Shown here in pieces: positions 31,864-40,329 of a stretch of 64,000 bases of DNA. Position 1 is the stretch's first letter; each line of letters opens with the position of its first letter. Origin of the DNA: Hyphomonas oceanitis SCH89 (GTDB lineage: Bacteria > Pseudomonadota > Alphaproteobacteria > Caulobacterales > Hyphomonadaceae); contig NZ_ARYL01000021.1 of the NCBI RefSeq assembly GCF_000685295.1, forward strand, positions 1-64,000. Reading direction: 5' to 3'. The notes under the pieces were generated by a model, which searched no databases, was not told where the DNA came from, and saw only the letters and a program-made list of their open reading frames with translations. The translations under genes were made by a program, and so were the position numbers.

Positions 31864-33108
31864 ATGAAAGTTGTTGTTCTGGGTGCAGGCGTCGTCGGCG
31901 TGACGACAGCCTATTATGCTTCTGTTGCGGGGCATGATGTCACCGTGATTGATCGCCAGTCGGGCCCAGCCCTTGAGACGAGTTTCTCCAATGCAGGCGA
32001 GATATCACCAGGCTATGCGGCGCCATGGGCGGCGCCGGGAATACCACTCAAGGCGCTCAAATGGCTGCTTATGGAGCATGCGCCGCTAGTGGTTCAGCCG
32101 CGGCCTGACCCTGCCATGATTAGCTGGGGCCTCCGTATGCTGCGCAATTGTACGCCGCAGCGCTATGCCATCAATAAGGCGCGAATGGTGCGCCTCTCGA
32201 CCTATAGCCGTGCGATGCTGCAGGCGTTGAGAGAAACGGAGGCCATTGAATATGATCACCGCACACTGGGCACGCTTCAGCTTTTCCGTACGCATGCCCA
32301 GCTTGATTCAGCTGAAATGGATATGGGCGTGCTGAAGGGTGAGGGTGTAAATTTCGAACTTCTGGATGCGGAAGGGTGCCGTCAGATCGAGCCCGGCCTG
32401 CGCAAGGCAGAGACGCCGATCGTAGGTGGTCTACGGCTGCCCGGTGACGAGACTGGCGATTGTTTCAAGTTTACGCAGGCGCTGGCGGCAATTGCGGAAC
32501 AACGCGGCGTACATTTCATGTGGAATGCGCCGATCGAAAAACTGGAGCGTCAGGGCAACCGTGTCTCGGTGCGCGTTGCCGGCAATAGCATCAACGCTGA
32601 TGCATTTGTCCTTGCTTGCGGAAGCTGGTCGCCTGTTCTGGCGCGTCCTATCGGGCTGCGCTTGCCGGTTTACCCGGTGAAGGGTTATTCCATTACAGTT
32701 CCTGTCGGCGACGACCAAAGCGCGCCGCAATCCACCTTGCTGGACGAGACATATAAAGTGGCCATTACCCGGCTTGGTGATCGCATCCGGGTGGGGGGAA
32801 TGGCAGAGCTTGCCGGCTTTGACCGGAGCCTCAACCCTCGACGACAGAGAACGCTTGAGCATTCGCTTTTGAGCCTGTTCCCGCAAGCGACTGAGTCCAC
32901 GGAGCGGTCTTTTTGGTCCGGTTTCCGCCCCATGACACCGGATGGTACGCCGCTGATCGGTAAAACTGGCTTTGACAATCTCTATCTCAACACAGGGCAT
33001 GGCACGTTGGGCTGGACAATGTCGTGCGGGTCGGCGCGGGTGGTTGCAGACCTGATCTCCGGCCAGACGCCGGATATTCGCTCAGATGATCTGGGCCTGG
33101 ACCGCTAG
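31864..33108 (+). CDS. dadA: D-amino acid dehydrogenase, DadA type
   Basis: The 414-aa FAD enzyme begins MKVVVLGAGVVGVTTAYYAS, the nucleotide-binding dinucleotide fold, followed by TSFSNAGEISPGYAAPWAAPG, a clear DadA hallmark, and a C-terminal FAD loop GFRPMTPDGTPLIG with the LNTGHGTLGWTMSCGSA motif. It oxidises D-alanine and other D-amino acids to 2-oxo acids with electrons passed to the respiratory chain at the inner membrane. AGAGGT lies 7 bases before the ATG. It ends the operon and converges on the motE gene with a 13-bp gap. Confidence 0.92.
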   Translation: MKVVVLGAGVVGVTTAYYASVAGHDVTVIDRQSGPALETSFSNAGEISPGYAAPWAAPGIPLKALKWLLMEHAPLVVQPRPDPAMISWGLRMLRNCTPQRYAINKARMVRLSTYSRAMLQALRETEAIEYDHRTLGTLQLFRTHAQLDSAEMDMGVLKGEGVNFELLDAEGCRQIEPGLRKAETPIVGGLRLPGDETGDCFKFTQALAAIAEQRGVHFMWNAPIEKLERQGNRVSVRVAGNSINADAFVLACGSWSPVLARPIGLRLPVYPVKGYSITVPVGDDQSAPQSTLLDETYKVAITRLGDRIRVGGMAELAGFDRSLNPRRQRTLEHSLLSLFPQATESTERSFWSGFRPMTPDGTPLIGKTGFDNLYLNTGHGTLGWTMSCGSARVVADLISGQTPDIRSDDLGLDR

Positions 33109-33121
33109 TTCGGTCAATGCA

Positions 33122-33745
33122 TCAGTTGGAGGCGGCTGAATCCCGTATATCGGCATTCAGCTCTGCCAGTTTCAGGCTGACAGCGTAGGCCTTGCGGGTT
33201 TCCATGCTGGCCATAATAAGGCCGGCCTGTTCGCTGCGCATGAGGCGCAGGAAATTGCCGGCAAAATCAGGCTCCATCTGATTGAAAATGGCCGCCGCCT
33301 GGTCTGGCTTCATTGAGCCGTACATGCGGGCCAGATGCATGATGTCCTCGTCCGAGGTGGTCTGCATTTCCTTCCAGCGCGCTTCGAGTGTTTCCTGAAG
33401 GGCGTTCAGCTCAGCCGTTCGGCTATCGAGCTCGAGTGAGCGAGCCTTCAATGCAAGGGTATCTTCCTGCAGCTGGTCTTCCTGCGCGGCGATCAACTCC
33501 TGCTCTGCGGTGATTGCTGCTGCCGTCTCGGCGGTGAAGCAGACTTCGTCAATCGGTCTTGCTTCGGGTGCGGCGGCGGCTTCCACCACTTCATGCGCGT
33601 CTTCCTCGCTGGCATGCGTACCTGCGGCCAGTGCTTCTGCGGCAGTTGCAAGATTGCTTGGCAGGAAACGCACGGCGGCACCGACGGCAAAGAGAAAGCC
33701 GAGCGTCAGGAGGACATACGAGCCGCGGTTATTCAATGATTTCAT
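33122..33745 (-). CDS. motE: Flagellar protein MotE/FlbB-like (MgtE-N-type)
   Basis: The 207-aa protein has a membrane helix (YVLLTLGFLFAVGAAVRFL), an Ala/Glu-rich periplasmic linker, a long coiled coil (about 85-140) and a C-terminal MgtE-N-like domain (LARMYGSMKPDQAAAIFNQM, RSEQAGLIMASMETRKAYA). In Sinorhizobium MotE stabilises and exports the stator-associated protein MotC; related FlbB proteins sit near the motor. The ATG at 33745 follows the preceding stop by 4 bp. It is the third gene of a fliL-DUF6468-motE operon. Confidence 0.82.
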   Translation of the reverse strand: MKSLNNRGSYVLLTLGFLFAVGAAVRFLPSNLATAAEALAAGTHASEEDAHEVVEAAAAPEARPIDEVCFTAETAAAITAEQELIAAQEDQLQEDTLALKARSLELDSRTAELNALQETLEARWKEMQTTSDEDIMHLARMYGSMKPDQAAAIFNQMEPDFAGNFLRLMRSEQAGLIMASMETRKAYAVSLKLAELNADIRDSAASN

Positions 33746-33749
33746 CGCG

Positions 33750-34235
33750 TTATTCCGCCGGATACGGGATGGCGGGCCTGCGCGCAGGCGCAGAGGCGCG
33801 CCCGCGTTCCGCATCTTTTTCTGTCAGTTTACGGAACTCTTGCATCATGTTCGTCATCTCAACGATTCGGCTCTTCGACTGGTCGAGGATGATCCGCATC
33901 ATGATGCCGAGTTCCGTTTGCGTGTTGGTCACCTGATCGACAGCGCTCTGCTGGGTGGTTTCCAGTGAGGACTGAACCGTCTCCAGGCGGGCGCAGGTGG
34001 CATTGGCTTCTTCGAGGAGGCCGGCAAGGCGGCCGGCCATCTCGCCGACATGTGACCGGGTTTCTTGCGTTGAACTCGACATGGCCGAAATCGACTTGGA
34101 CATGGCCAGAATGGTGGCCCCAAGACCATCCTTTGTGTTCTGCAGCGCCTTCAGGCGCCGACTGAGCACGAAGCAGTAGACGCAGGCCGCACTCGACACC
34201 AGGATGATCGCAATGTCTGTGGGTTCGAAACTCAT
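33750..34235 (-). CDS. DUF6468 flagellar membrane protein
   Basis: The 161-aa protein has a single N-terminal membrane helix (IAIILVSSAACVYCFVLSRRL), a long coiled coil with heptad pattern (about 25-130) and a basic-proline tail (RRPAIPYPAE). It matches the DUF6468 proteins encoded in alphaproteobacterial flagellar loci between fliL and motE. Its role is unknown; position suggests a part in stator or basal-body assembly. It follows fliL after 4 bp and precedes motE by 4 bp. Confidence 0.78.
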   Translation of the reverse strand: MSFEPTDIAIILVSSAACVYCFVLSRRLKALQNTKDGLGATILAMSKSISAMSSSTQETRSHVGEMAGRLAGLLEEANATCARLETVQSSLETTQQSAVDQVTNTQTELGIMMRIILDQSKSRIVEMTNMMQEFRKLTEKDAERGRASAPARRPAIPYPAE

Positions 34236-34239
34236 CGCC

Positions 34240-34764
34240 TTACCTCAACAGGAATTCTGTAATCAGGACGCCATCAGAAACGCCGCCACCGAGCACCAGT
34301 TGTGAGCGCCGCCCGAGTTGGTCCCGCATATGGGAATAAAAGCCGGGATTCTCGAAATCTGTCAGCTCCACAGACCGCAGGTAATTTGTGAAGGCGTCGA
34401 TCAGCACTGGCTCCGCATCGGTGACGGCGGACGTGCTGCCCGAGTCGCATATGATCGCAATCTTCAACTTGATGTACCGCGTCGCTGGTTCGCTTCCGAT
34501 CGTGACGAGAATATCCCGAAGCTCGACATAAGACTGGTTGGGCTTGATGGATGATTCGGCAACTGTAGGTGATTCTCCGGGGGCGCACACCGGTGTCGCA
34601 TCGGCAGGGGCCGAAGGTGTAAGAAAAAAGACTGTGGCAAACGAGGTTGCGAGCGCGCCCACAGCGAGCAGCGCCAAGCCGACGACACCGCCGGATTTCG
34701 CACCAGCCGGTGCAGCGTCAACGCCATCTGTACTCGCGGCCTTCGAAGCCTTCTTCCCCGCCAT
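34240..34764 (-). CDS. fliL: Flagellar basal body-associated protein FliL, first copy
   Basis: The 174-aa protein has a basic N terminus, one membrane helix (about 27-49, VVGLALLAVGALATSFATVFFL) and a periplasmic FliL domain (SYVELRDILVTIGSEPATRYIKL, DAFTNYLRSVELTDF) ending TEFLLR. FliL surrounds the stator units and supports torque generation. It starts an operon with DUF6468 and motE and diverges from fliF. A second fliL is at 51355; this copy has an Ala/Pro linker without histidines. Confidence 0.85.
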   Translation of the reverse strand: MAGKKASKAASTDGVDAAPAGAKSGGVVGLALLAVGALATSFATVFFLTPSAPADATPVCAPGESPTVAESSIKPNQSYVELRDILVTIGSEPATRYIKLKIAIICDSGSTSAVTDAEPVLIDAFTNYLRSVELTDFENPGFYSHMRDQLGRRSQLVLGGGVSDGVLITEFLLR

Positions 34765-34815
34765 AGGCAGTCACCTAATTTACCATCCCAGATGTCTGTT
34801 AAACAAATGTTGGGG

Positions 34816-34831
34816 TAAAGGAACCGTTAAC
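34816..34831 (+). promoter_or_regulatory. Candidate CtrA-type site before fliF
   Basis: TAAA-GGAACCG-TTAAC (34816-34831) is one mismatch from the CtrA consensus TTAA-N7-TTAAC and lies 60 bp before the fliF ATG in the fliL/fliF divergent gap. CtrA drives early flagellar genes in Caulobacter-type bacteria. The site is a sequence match only. Confidence 0.3.
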
Positions 34832-34891
34832 AATTACTCGTAATAAATTAACCAATACCGGGAGCAGGGTTCAGTTCGGAGTTGGTGGGTT

Positions 34892-36412
34892 ATGAGTTTT
34901 ATCTCAACCTTGAGAGGGTTGCCGTTGTCTCGGCAAATCATGCTTGGGGTGGCTGTCCTTGGCGTTGCACTGGCAATGGCGTTTCTCGTGCGGGGCGCGA
35001 CGCAACAGCCTATGTCACTGCTATACTCCGGCCTTGAGCCAGCGCCGACAGGCGAGATCATTGAAGAACTCGAAAAGCGTGGCACGCCCTATGAAATTCG
35101 CGGCGACGCGATTTTCGTTGGCGCAAAGGACCGCGACGCCGTTCGCTTTTCCCTCGCCAAGGCTGGCCTGCCTCAGCAGTCCGTGCAGGGCTATGAATTG
35201 CTCGACAGCGTGAACGGCTTTTCCGTCACGTCCGAGATGTACAATGCGGCTTACTGGCGTGCCAAGGAAGGTGAACTGACGCGAACCATCCTTGCGATAC
35301 CCGGGATCGAGTCGGCGCGCGTGCATATTGGCGCGAGCCTGCGAAGCGGCTTTTCGCGCACTGCCCCGAAAGAGACCGCCTCCGTGACGCTGGCGACCAA
35401 GTATGATCTTTCCAGCGGGCAGGCGCAGGCGATCCAGTATCTGGTCGCGCTCGCCATTTCCGGCATGAGCCCGGACGAAGTGGCGGTCATCGATTCCAAG
35501 AAGGGCATCCTCGCCGGACCGGGCAACGACACTGCCAAGCAGCCGGGCGTGCAGGCGGAGACGCAGGAAGGCATGCTCGAGCAGAAAGTCATGCGGCTGC
35601 TGGAGGCGCGCGTTGGGCCAAACAATGCGCGCGTTTCTGTTTCGGTGGACGTCAGCCATGAGAGCCTGCGCACATCCGCCGTCACGTTCGATCCGGACTC
35701 CCGTGTTGTACGAAACCGGTCGACCGGTGATGTCAGCGAGTCGAGCGGCGGAACATCCGGCGCCGTCACGGCGGCGAGCAACCTGCCGCAGGCGAATGAT
35801 GCGCCTGGCGGTTCGTCCAATAGCACAGCCCGTAATTCGAATGAGACGGTCTCCTATGAGATCAACGAGACGCGCACCGAAACGGAGCGCATGCCGGGCG
35901 CGATTGAGCGTATTTCAATGGCGGTACTCCTCAACGATCAGGTTCTTGGCATCGATCCTGCGGCCCCCGATGCGGCAACCCTTACCGAACAGATGGCTGC
36001 CGATTTCAAGCAGTTGATCATTTCAGGCGCTGGCCTCGACACAAGCCGCGGCGACGACCTGACGGTTGAATTCATGCCTTTCCAGGCGCTGCCAGAACCT
36101 GAAATGGTTCAGGCACCCAGCCTCGTGCAGCAGCTGATGGAGCGCTATATGTGGTCTGGCATCAAGATTGTGGTTCTCGGTCTCGTGGTCATTGTGCTGG
36201 CGTTCGGCGTGATCCGTCCCCTGCTCAGCCAGAAGCCGCAGCTGGAAGGCATGGCTGGCGGCGCGGGCGATCCTTTTGCTCTTGGCGTCGATGGCGCTGC
36301 CGCAGACCCATTCCTGTCACTCAAAGACTATACTTCTACGCGCCAGGATGATGCAGCAGCCATCCTTCAGGAATGGTTGAATGAAGACCGGAAGGCGGCT
36401 GTCAATGAGTGA
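34892..36412 (+). CDS. fliF: Flagellar MS-ring protein FliF
   Basis: The 506-aa protein forms the membrane ring that seeds flagellar assembly. It has an N-terminal membrane helix (IMLGVAVLGVALAMAFLV), YscJ-type ring-building domains including LLYSGLEPAPTGEIIEELEK and LTRTILAIPGIESARVHIG, a Ser/Asn-rich loop (about 280-310), and a C-terminal helix (WSGIKIVVLGLVVIVLAFGV) before a cytoplasmic tail that binds FliG. Length is slightly short of the 550-residue norm. It leads the operon fliF-fliH-fliN-fliP-fliG. Confidence 0.95.
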   Translation: MSFISTLRGLPLSRQIMLGVAVLGVALAMAFLVRGATQQPMSLLYSGLEPAPTGEIIEELEKRGTPYEIRGDAIFVGAKDRDAVRFSLAKAGLPQQSVQGYELLDSVNGFSVTSEMYNAAYWRAKEGELTRTILAIPGIESARVHIGASLRSGFSRTAPKETASVTLATKYDLSSGQAQAIQYLVALAISGMSPDEVAVIDSKKGILAGPGNDTAKQPGVQAETQEGMLEQKVMRLLEARVGPNNARVSVSVDVSHESLRTSAVTFDPDSRVVRNRSTGDVSESSGGTSGAVTAASNLPQANDAPGGSSNSTARNSNETVSYEINETRTETERMPGAIERISMAVLLNDQVLGIDPAAPDAATLTEQMAADFKQLIISGAGLDTSRGDDLTVEFMPFQALPEPEMVQAPSLVQQLMERYMWSGIKIVVLGLVVIVLAFGVIRPLLSQKPQLEGMAGGAGDPFALGVDGAAADPFLSLKDYTSTRQDDAAAILQEWLNEDRKAAVNE

Positions 36413-36998
36413 AGGCTTCCTTGCTACTCGGCCGCGGTTTGATACGGACGCTCCGGCGCCTGTGTCCAATGCGCGCCGCATTCTTCTGAGACAGACGGTT
36501 GCTGAGCCTGAGCCGGAACAGCCTGTTCCGGAAGTAGCGGCGCCCGATCCCGAGCCTGAAATAATGGCGCCCGTTCACCCGGATTTTGCTGATGTCGAGA
36601 TTGTCGTGGCGGCGCTCTCGGACACGATAGAACGGCTGGAAAGAGAGTCGCGTCAACAAACGCTCAAGACAACACAGGCCCTCGCTGCGCGCCTTTTTCC
36701 GGAGCTCTCTCGCGCGTTTCTGGCACAAGAGATTGCACAACACCTGAGTTCCATGGTGCCGACGACGGCTCCCGCCGTTGAGATTCGCGCGCAATCGCTC
36801 CTCGCCGAAAAGTTGCGTGAGCTGGTTGCTGCCTCGCCAGCGCTGAGTGAGCGATGTGCCGTCGTCGCAGCCGGATCAGACGAGAGTTCCCGCGTAGAGG
36901 TGTCGTGGGAAACCGGCGGTGTCACCTTCGATTTCGATGGGCTTCTAACGGCCTGCCTTGCCCAGCTGGATTCCCCTCAAGCACCGATCAAAGAGTAA
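36405..36998 (+). CDS. FliH-like flagellar export regulator
   Basis: The 197-aa protein overlaps fliF by 8 bp. The N-terminal part is acidic and proline-rich (PEPEQPVPEVAAPDPEPEI), and the rest is helical with IVVAALSDTIERLERESRQQ followed by LAARLFPELSRAFLAQEIAQ, as in FliH proteins that hold the FliI ATPase. The C-terminal strand motif SRVEVSWETGGVTFDFDGLL also suits FliH. Sequence identity to enteric FliH is low, so the name rests on position, length and pattern. Confidence 0.65.
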   Translation: MSEGFLATRPRFDTDAPAPVSNARRILLRQTVAEPEPEQPVPEVAAPDPEPEIMAPVHPDFADVEIVVAALSDTIERLERESRQQTLKTTQALAARLFPELSRAFLAQEIAQHLSSMVPTTAPAVEIRAQSLLAEKLRELVAASPALSERCAVVAAGSDESSRVEVSWETGGVTFDFDGLLTACLAQLDSPQAPIKE

Positions 36999-37002
36999 AA
37001 TC

Positions 37003-37320
37003 ATGGCAAACCCCGAAGAAATTCAACAACCTGATACCGACCGGCGCGAAACGACGACGGCAAACAAGTACCGGCGCTCTATTTTCAACGTACCGGTCAC
37101 CGTTACGGTGTCCATCGGGCAGGCGCGATTGAGTGTCTCGGAAATTCTCGAACTGCGCCCTGAATCAGTTGTCCCTTTGACATCGCGCATTGATGATCCT
37201 GTCAATATAACGATCGAAAACAAACTGATCGCGCGGGGCGAACTGGTCGAAACAGAAGACGGATCGCTGGGCGTCAAGATCACCGAAATATCAGAGCAGG
37301 CAGGCGATGCCATCGCTTAG
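37003..37320 (+). CDS. fliN: Flagellar motor switch protein FliN
   Basis: The 105-aa protein consists almost entirely of a SpoA domain: FNVPVTVTVSIGQARLSVSE, ILELRPESVVPL, and ENKLIARGELVETEDGSLGV. It forms the lower C ring that binds FliM and the export ATPase complex. The ATG at 37003 starts 4 bp after the fliH-like stop, and its end overlaps fliP by 14 bp. Confidence 0.92.
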   Translation: MANPEEIQQPDTDRRETTTANKYRRSIFNVPVTVTVSIGQARLSVSEILELRPESVVPLTSRIDDPVNITIENKLIARGELVETEDGSLGVKITEISEQAGDAIA

Positions 37321-38083
37321 GAGCGTCGGCGTCTATCGCTTTCTGGCAATCCTGATTGCGGCGCTTGGGTGCGTCGCAATGGCTGCCCATGCGCAAGCCG
37401 CGCCGCCGACGCCCATGACAGGCCTCGATGACGTCCTGAACGGGGCGGGGGGAGGGCTCAGCCGCTCGACAATCCAGCTATTCCTGCTGATCTCGGTGCT
37501 GAGCCTCGTGCCGGCGATCGCGATGATGGTCACATGCCTTCCCTTCATGGTGATCGTGTTTTCCTTCATGCGCCAGGCCATTGGCGTGCCGCAGGCGCCG
37601 CCGAACATGATGATCATGGCGCTTGCCATGTTCCTGACCTTCTTCGTCATGGAACCGGTCTTCAAGGATGCCTGGGAGACAGGCATCTCGCCTTATATGG
37701 ATGGCGTGTCGACAGAGGAGCAGGCCTGGGTGGACACGACCGGGCCGTTTCGCGAATTCATGTCGCGCCGTATTGAGCCGGAAACGATTGTGGTGCTCGG
37801 TGAGGCTGTGAACCGTCCGGTTGTGGAAGGTGAGGCACCGTCTTTTTCCCTTCTGGCAACCGCCTTCATGCTGTCGGAAATCAAGCATGCCTTCCAGATC
37901 GGCTTTGTGATCTTCCTGCCCTTCATGGTGATCGACTTGGTCGTCGCGTCTGTCCTGATGGCGGTAGGCATGATGATGGTTCCGCCAACAGTTGTTTCCC
38001 TTCCGTTTAAGCTTGGATTCTTCATTCTGGCTGATGGTTGGCTAAAGATCACCGAAGCGGTGTTGAGAGGATATACCGGATGA
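37307..38083 (+). CDS. fliP: Flagellar type III export protein FliP
   Basis: The 258-aa protein has a cleavable signal (about 1-31) and four membrane helices, with the family hallmarks LVPAIAMMVTCLPFMVIVFS, RQAIGVPQAPPNMMIMALAM and ILADGWLKI. It builds the export gate core with FliQ and FliR. Its stop overlaps the fliG ATG by 4 bp. The length is normal. Confidence 0.95.
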   Translation: MPSLRSVGVYRFLAILIAALGCVAMAAHAQAAPPTPMTGLDDVLNGAGGGLSRSTIQLFLLISVLSLVPAIAMMVTCLPFMVIVFSFMRQAIGVPQAPPNMMIMALAMFLTFFVMEPVFKDAWETGISPYMDGVSTEEQAWVDTTGPFREFMSRRIEPETIVVLGEAVNRPVVEGEAPSFSLLATAFMLSEIKHAFQIGFVIFLPFMVIDLVVASVLMAVGMMMVPPTVVSLPFKLGFFILADGWLKITEAVLRGYTG

Positions 38084-39198
38084 GCACCCAGCCCCGTACG
38101 GAACTGGCCACGAGACTTTCAACAACGCCTGAGCCGGTTGTGCCACGGCTTGTGCCAGTGTCGACGATTTCGCCGTCGCAACGCGCCGCTGTTATCATCG
38201 CAATGCTGGGCGAGGCGGCTGCCAAGCCGATTGTCGAGAAACTGGATGATGCGGCGCTGGCAAAGGTGGCGGTAGCATTGCAGAATATCTCTTTCGTGGC
38301 ACGCGACGAGATTGTCGCGATCGTCATCGACTTCCTGACCCATTTGCGCGGCTCCGATGGTGCCCTGCGCGGCGGACGGGATAAGGCCCGCGAAGTGCTG
38401 GCGGGCGTGCTCGACGCCGAAAAGCTTGCGATGATCATGGGCGATGAAAAAGCCAGCAAGCAGGCTGTGCCTGGAACGGCTGAAGTATCAGCCGACCCAT
38501 GGGTGCGCTTTGCCCGCCGTGAGCCCAAACAGATCGCTGCCTATCTAGGCAAGCTCTCTCCCAACATCATCGCTCTTATCCTCCGCAAGATGGAGCTTGG
38601 AGTCGCATCGGAAGTCCTGGCCCTCTTGGACGATTCCAAACTGACGCCTGCCATGGGCTTCATGGTGCAGGCCCAGAGGGTGGATCCGGGAATCGACCAG
38701 GTTCTGGCCCGCATGATCGAGATGGAATTTCTCAACAATGAAGACGAAGGATCTGAAGAGAATGATGATCACCTGTCGGCGATTGGTGAATTGCTGAGCC
38801 TTATTCCGGCGGAGAAACGCGACACGCTGGTCAAGTTCCTCGAGACCTCGCATGAGGACAAGTTGCAGGGTATCCAGAAGTCACTCTTCACGATTGATGG
38901 CTTGCCGGACATGCTGCCGAAGAATGGCGTGCCTGTCGTTTTCCGCGAACTGGACGAGGCCACCTCGCTCAAATTGCTCAGCAGTCTGCAAGGGCCTTAC
39001 CCTGCCGTGGCGGAATTTCTGCTGGGCAACATTTCCTCGCGTCTGGCAGACAAGCTGCGTGAGGAACTGGGGGAGGCCAAAGCGCCCTCGCCGGTCGAAG
39101 GCGAACAGGTGCAGCGCGAGTTCCTGAGCATGCTCATGACCATGAAGCGCAGTGGTCAGATCACGCTCGTGACGACCCCAGCGTCAGCTGAAGCCTGA
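38080..39198 (+). CDS. fliG: Flagellar motor switch protein FliG
   Basis: The 372-aa protein begins MSTQPRTELATRLS; the SQRAAVIIAMLGEAAAKPIV segment marks the FliG N-terminal domain, and the middle and C-terminal domains contain LSPNIIALILRKMELGV and LSSLQGPYPAVAEFLLGNIS with the charged torque helix. Placement after fliP, rather than next to fliF, is uncommon. It starts by ATGA overlap with fliP at 38080. An in-frame earlier ATG lies inside fliP. Confidence 0.9.
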   Translation: MSTQPRTELATRLSTTPEPVVPRLVPVSTISPSQRAAVIIAMLGEAAAKPIVEKLDDAALAKVAVALQNISFVARDEIVAIVIDFLTHLRGSDGALRGGRDKAREVLAGVLDAEKLAMIMGDEKASKQAVPGTAEVSADPWVRFARREPKQIAAYLGKLSPNIIALILRKMELGVASEVLALLDDSKLTPAMGFMVQAQRVDPGIDQVLARMIEMEFLNNEDEGSEENDDHLSAIGELLSLIPAEKRDTLVKFLETSHEDKLQGIQKSLFTIDGLPDMLPKNGVPVVFRELDEATSLKLLSSLQGPYPAVAEFLLGNISSRLADKLREELGEAKAPSPVEGEQVQREFLSMLMTMKRSGQITLVTTPASAEA

Positions 39199-39215
39199 GC
39201 TTCAAGTAACGCCCT

Positions 39216-40325
39216 CTAGCGTACGATCAGCTCGGCGTGGATCGCGCCGGCGGCCTTCATCGCCCGGATGATATCGGCCATTTCCTGAGGTGACACGCCC
39301 AGCGCATTAAGCCCGGTGATCAACTGGGACAGGGAAACGTTTTCATCAAGCATCGCGATATTGCCATTGCCGGTATTCCCGATCGTGATCTGCGAACGTG
39401 GTACGGTCGTGGTTTCGCCTTGCGAGAACGGATTTGGCTGGGACACGATCGGCGATTCCACGATCTTGATCGATATATTGCCTTGGGCGATCGCCACTTT
39501 CGAGATCGTCACATCTTCACCCAGAACAATCGTGCCCGATTTCTCGTCGATCACGATGCGTGCAGGTGTCGACACGGCGACCGAAAGGTTCTCGATGCTG
39601 GCGAGCACGCGGGAAGGGGAGTCAGTCACTTGCAGCAGGTCCAGGTCGATCGTGCCGGAGTCGCGCATCGAAGCCATCTGGAAACCAACGGATTTGTTGA
39701 TCGTGTCTTCAATCCGGGCTGCGGTCGTGAAATCGGGATTGCGCAGGGCCAGCGTGACGATGTTACGGTCATTGAAGGCATAGTTGATTTCACGCTCAAC
39801 ACGGGCGCCATTCGGCACGCCGCCTGTGGTCGGCGAGCCGCGCGACTCGCTGGCGCCGGCAGCTTGCACATTGATGCCGCTGACAATGATGCTGCCCTGC
39901 GCGACAGCATAGACCTCATTGTCGGCGCCCTTGAGAGGCGTCAGGATAAGTGTGCCACCCTCAAGGCTTTTCGCGTCGCCGATCGAGGCAACGGTCACAT
40001 CTATCGTGGAGCCGTTACGTGCAAAGGACGGGAAGGTCGCCGTAACAAGTACAGCCGCGACGTTCTTTGGTTTGATGTCTTCCCCCTGAACGTTCACGCC
40101 AAGGCGCTCCAGCATGTAAGACAGGGAATCCTCGGTGAAGGGGGAATTTTTGACGGAATCGCCTGTGCCGTTGAGGCCAACGACTATGCCATACCCAACG
40201 AGATCGTTCTCGCGCACGCCTTCAACATCCACGATGTCGCGAATGCGTGGCTCAGCGGCGGCCGACATGGGCAATGCAAAGAGGATTGCCGCGATCAGGG
40301 CCTTGAGTCGGGGGGCGCGGGTCAT
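39216..40325 (-). CDS. flgI: Flagellar P-ring protein FlgI
   Basis: The 369-aa periplasmic ring protein has a signal peptide (LKALIAAILFALPMSAAA) then RIRDIVDVEGVRENDLVGYG, GLNGTGDSVKNSPFTEDSL and FPSFARNGSTIDVTVASIGDA, all diagnostic for FlgI. It forms the bushing around the rod in peptidoglycan. It is the last gene of the leftward flgE-flgK-flgL-flgI operon and converges on fliG. Confidence 0.96.
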   Translation of the reverse strand: MTRAPRLKALIAAILFALPMSAAAEPRIRDIVDVEGVRENDLVGYGIVVGLNGTGDSVKNSPFTEDSLSYMLERLGVNVQGEDIKPKNVAAVLVTATFPSFARNGSTIDVTVASIGDAKSLEGGTLILTPLKGADNEVYAVAQGSIIVSGINVQAAGASESRGSPTTGGVPNGARVEREINYAFNDRNIVTLALRNPDFTTAARIEDTINKSVGFQMASMRDSGTIDLDLLQVTDSPSRVLASIENLSVAVSTPARIVIDEKSGTIVLGEDVTISKVAIAQGNISIKIVESPIVSQPNPFSQGETTTVPRSQITIGNTGNGNIAMLDENVSLSQLITGLNALGVSPQEMADIIRAMKAAGAIHAELIVR

Positions 40326-40329
40326 GGCA

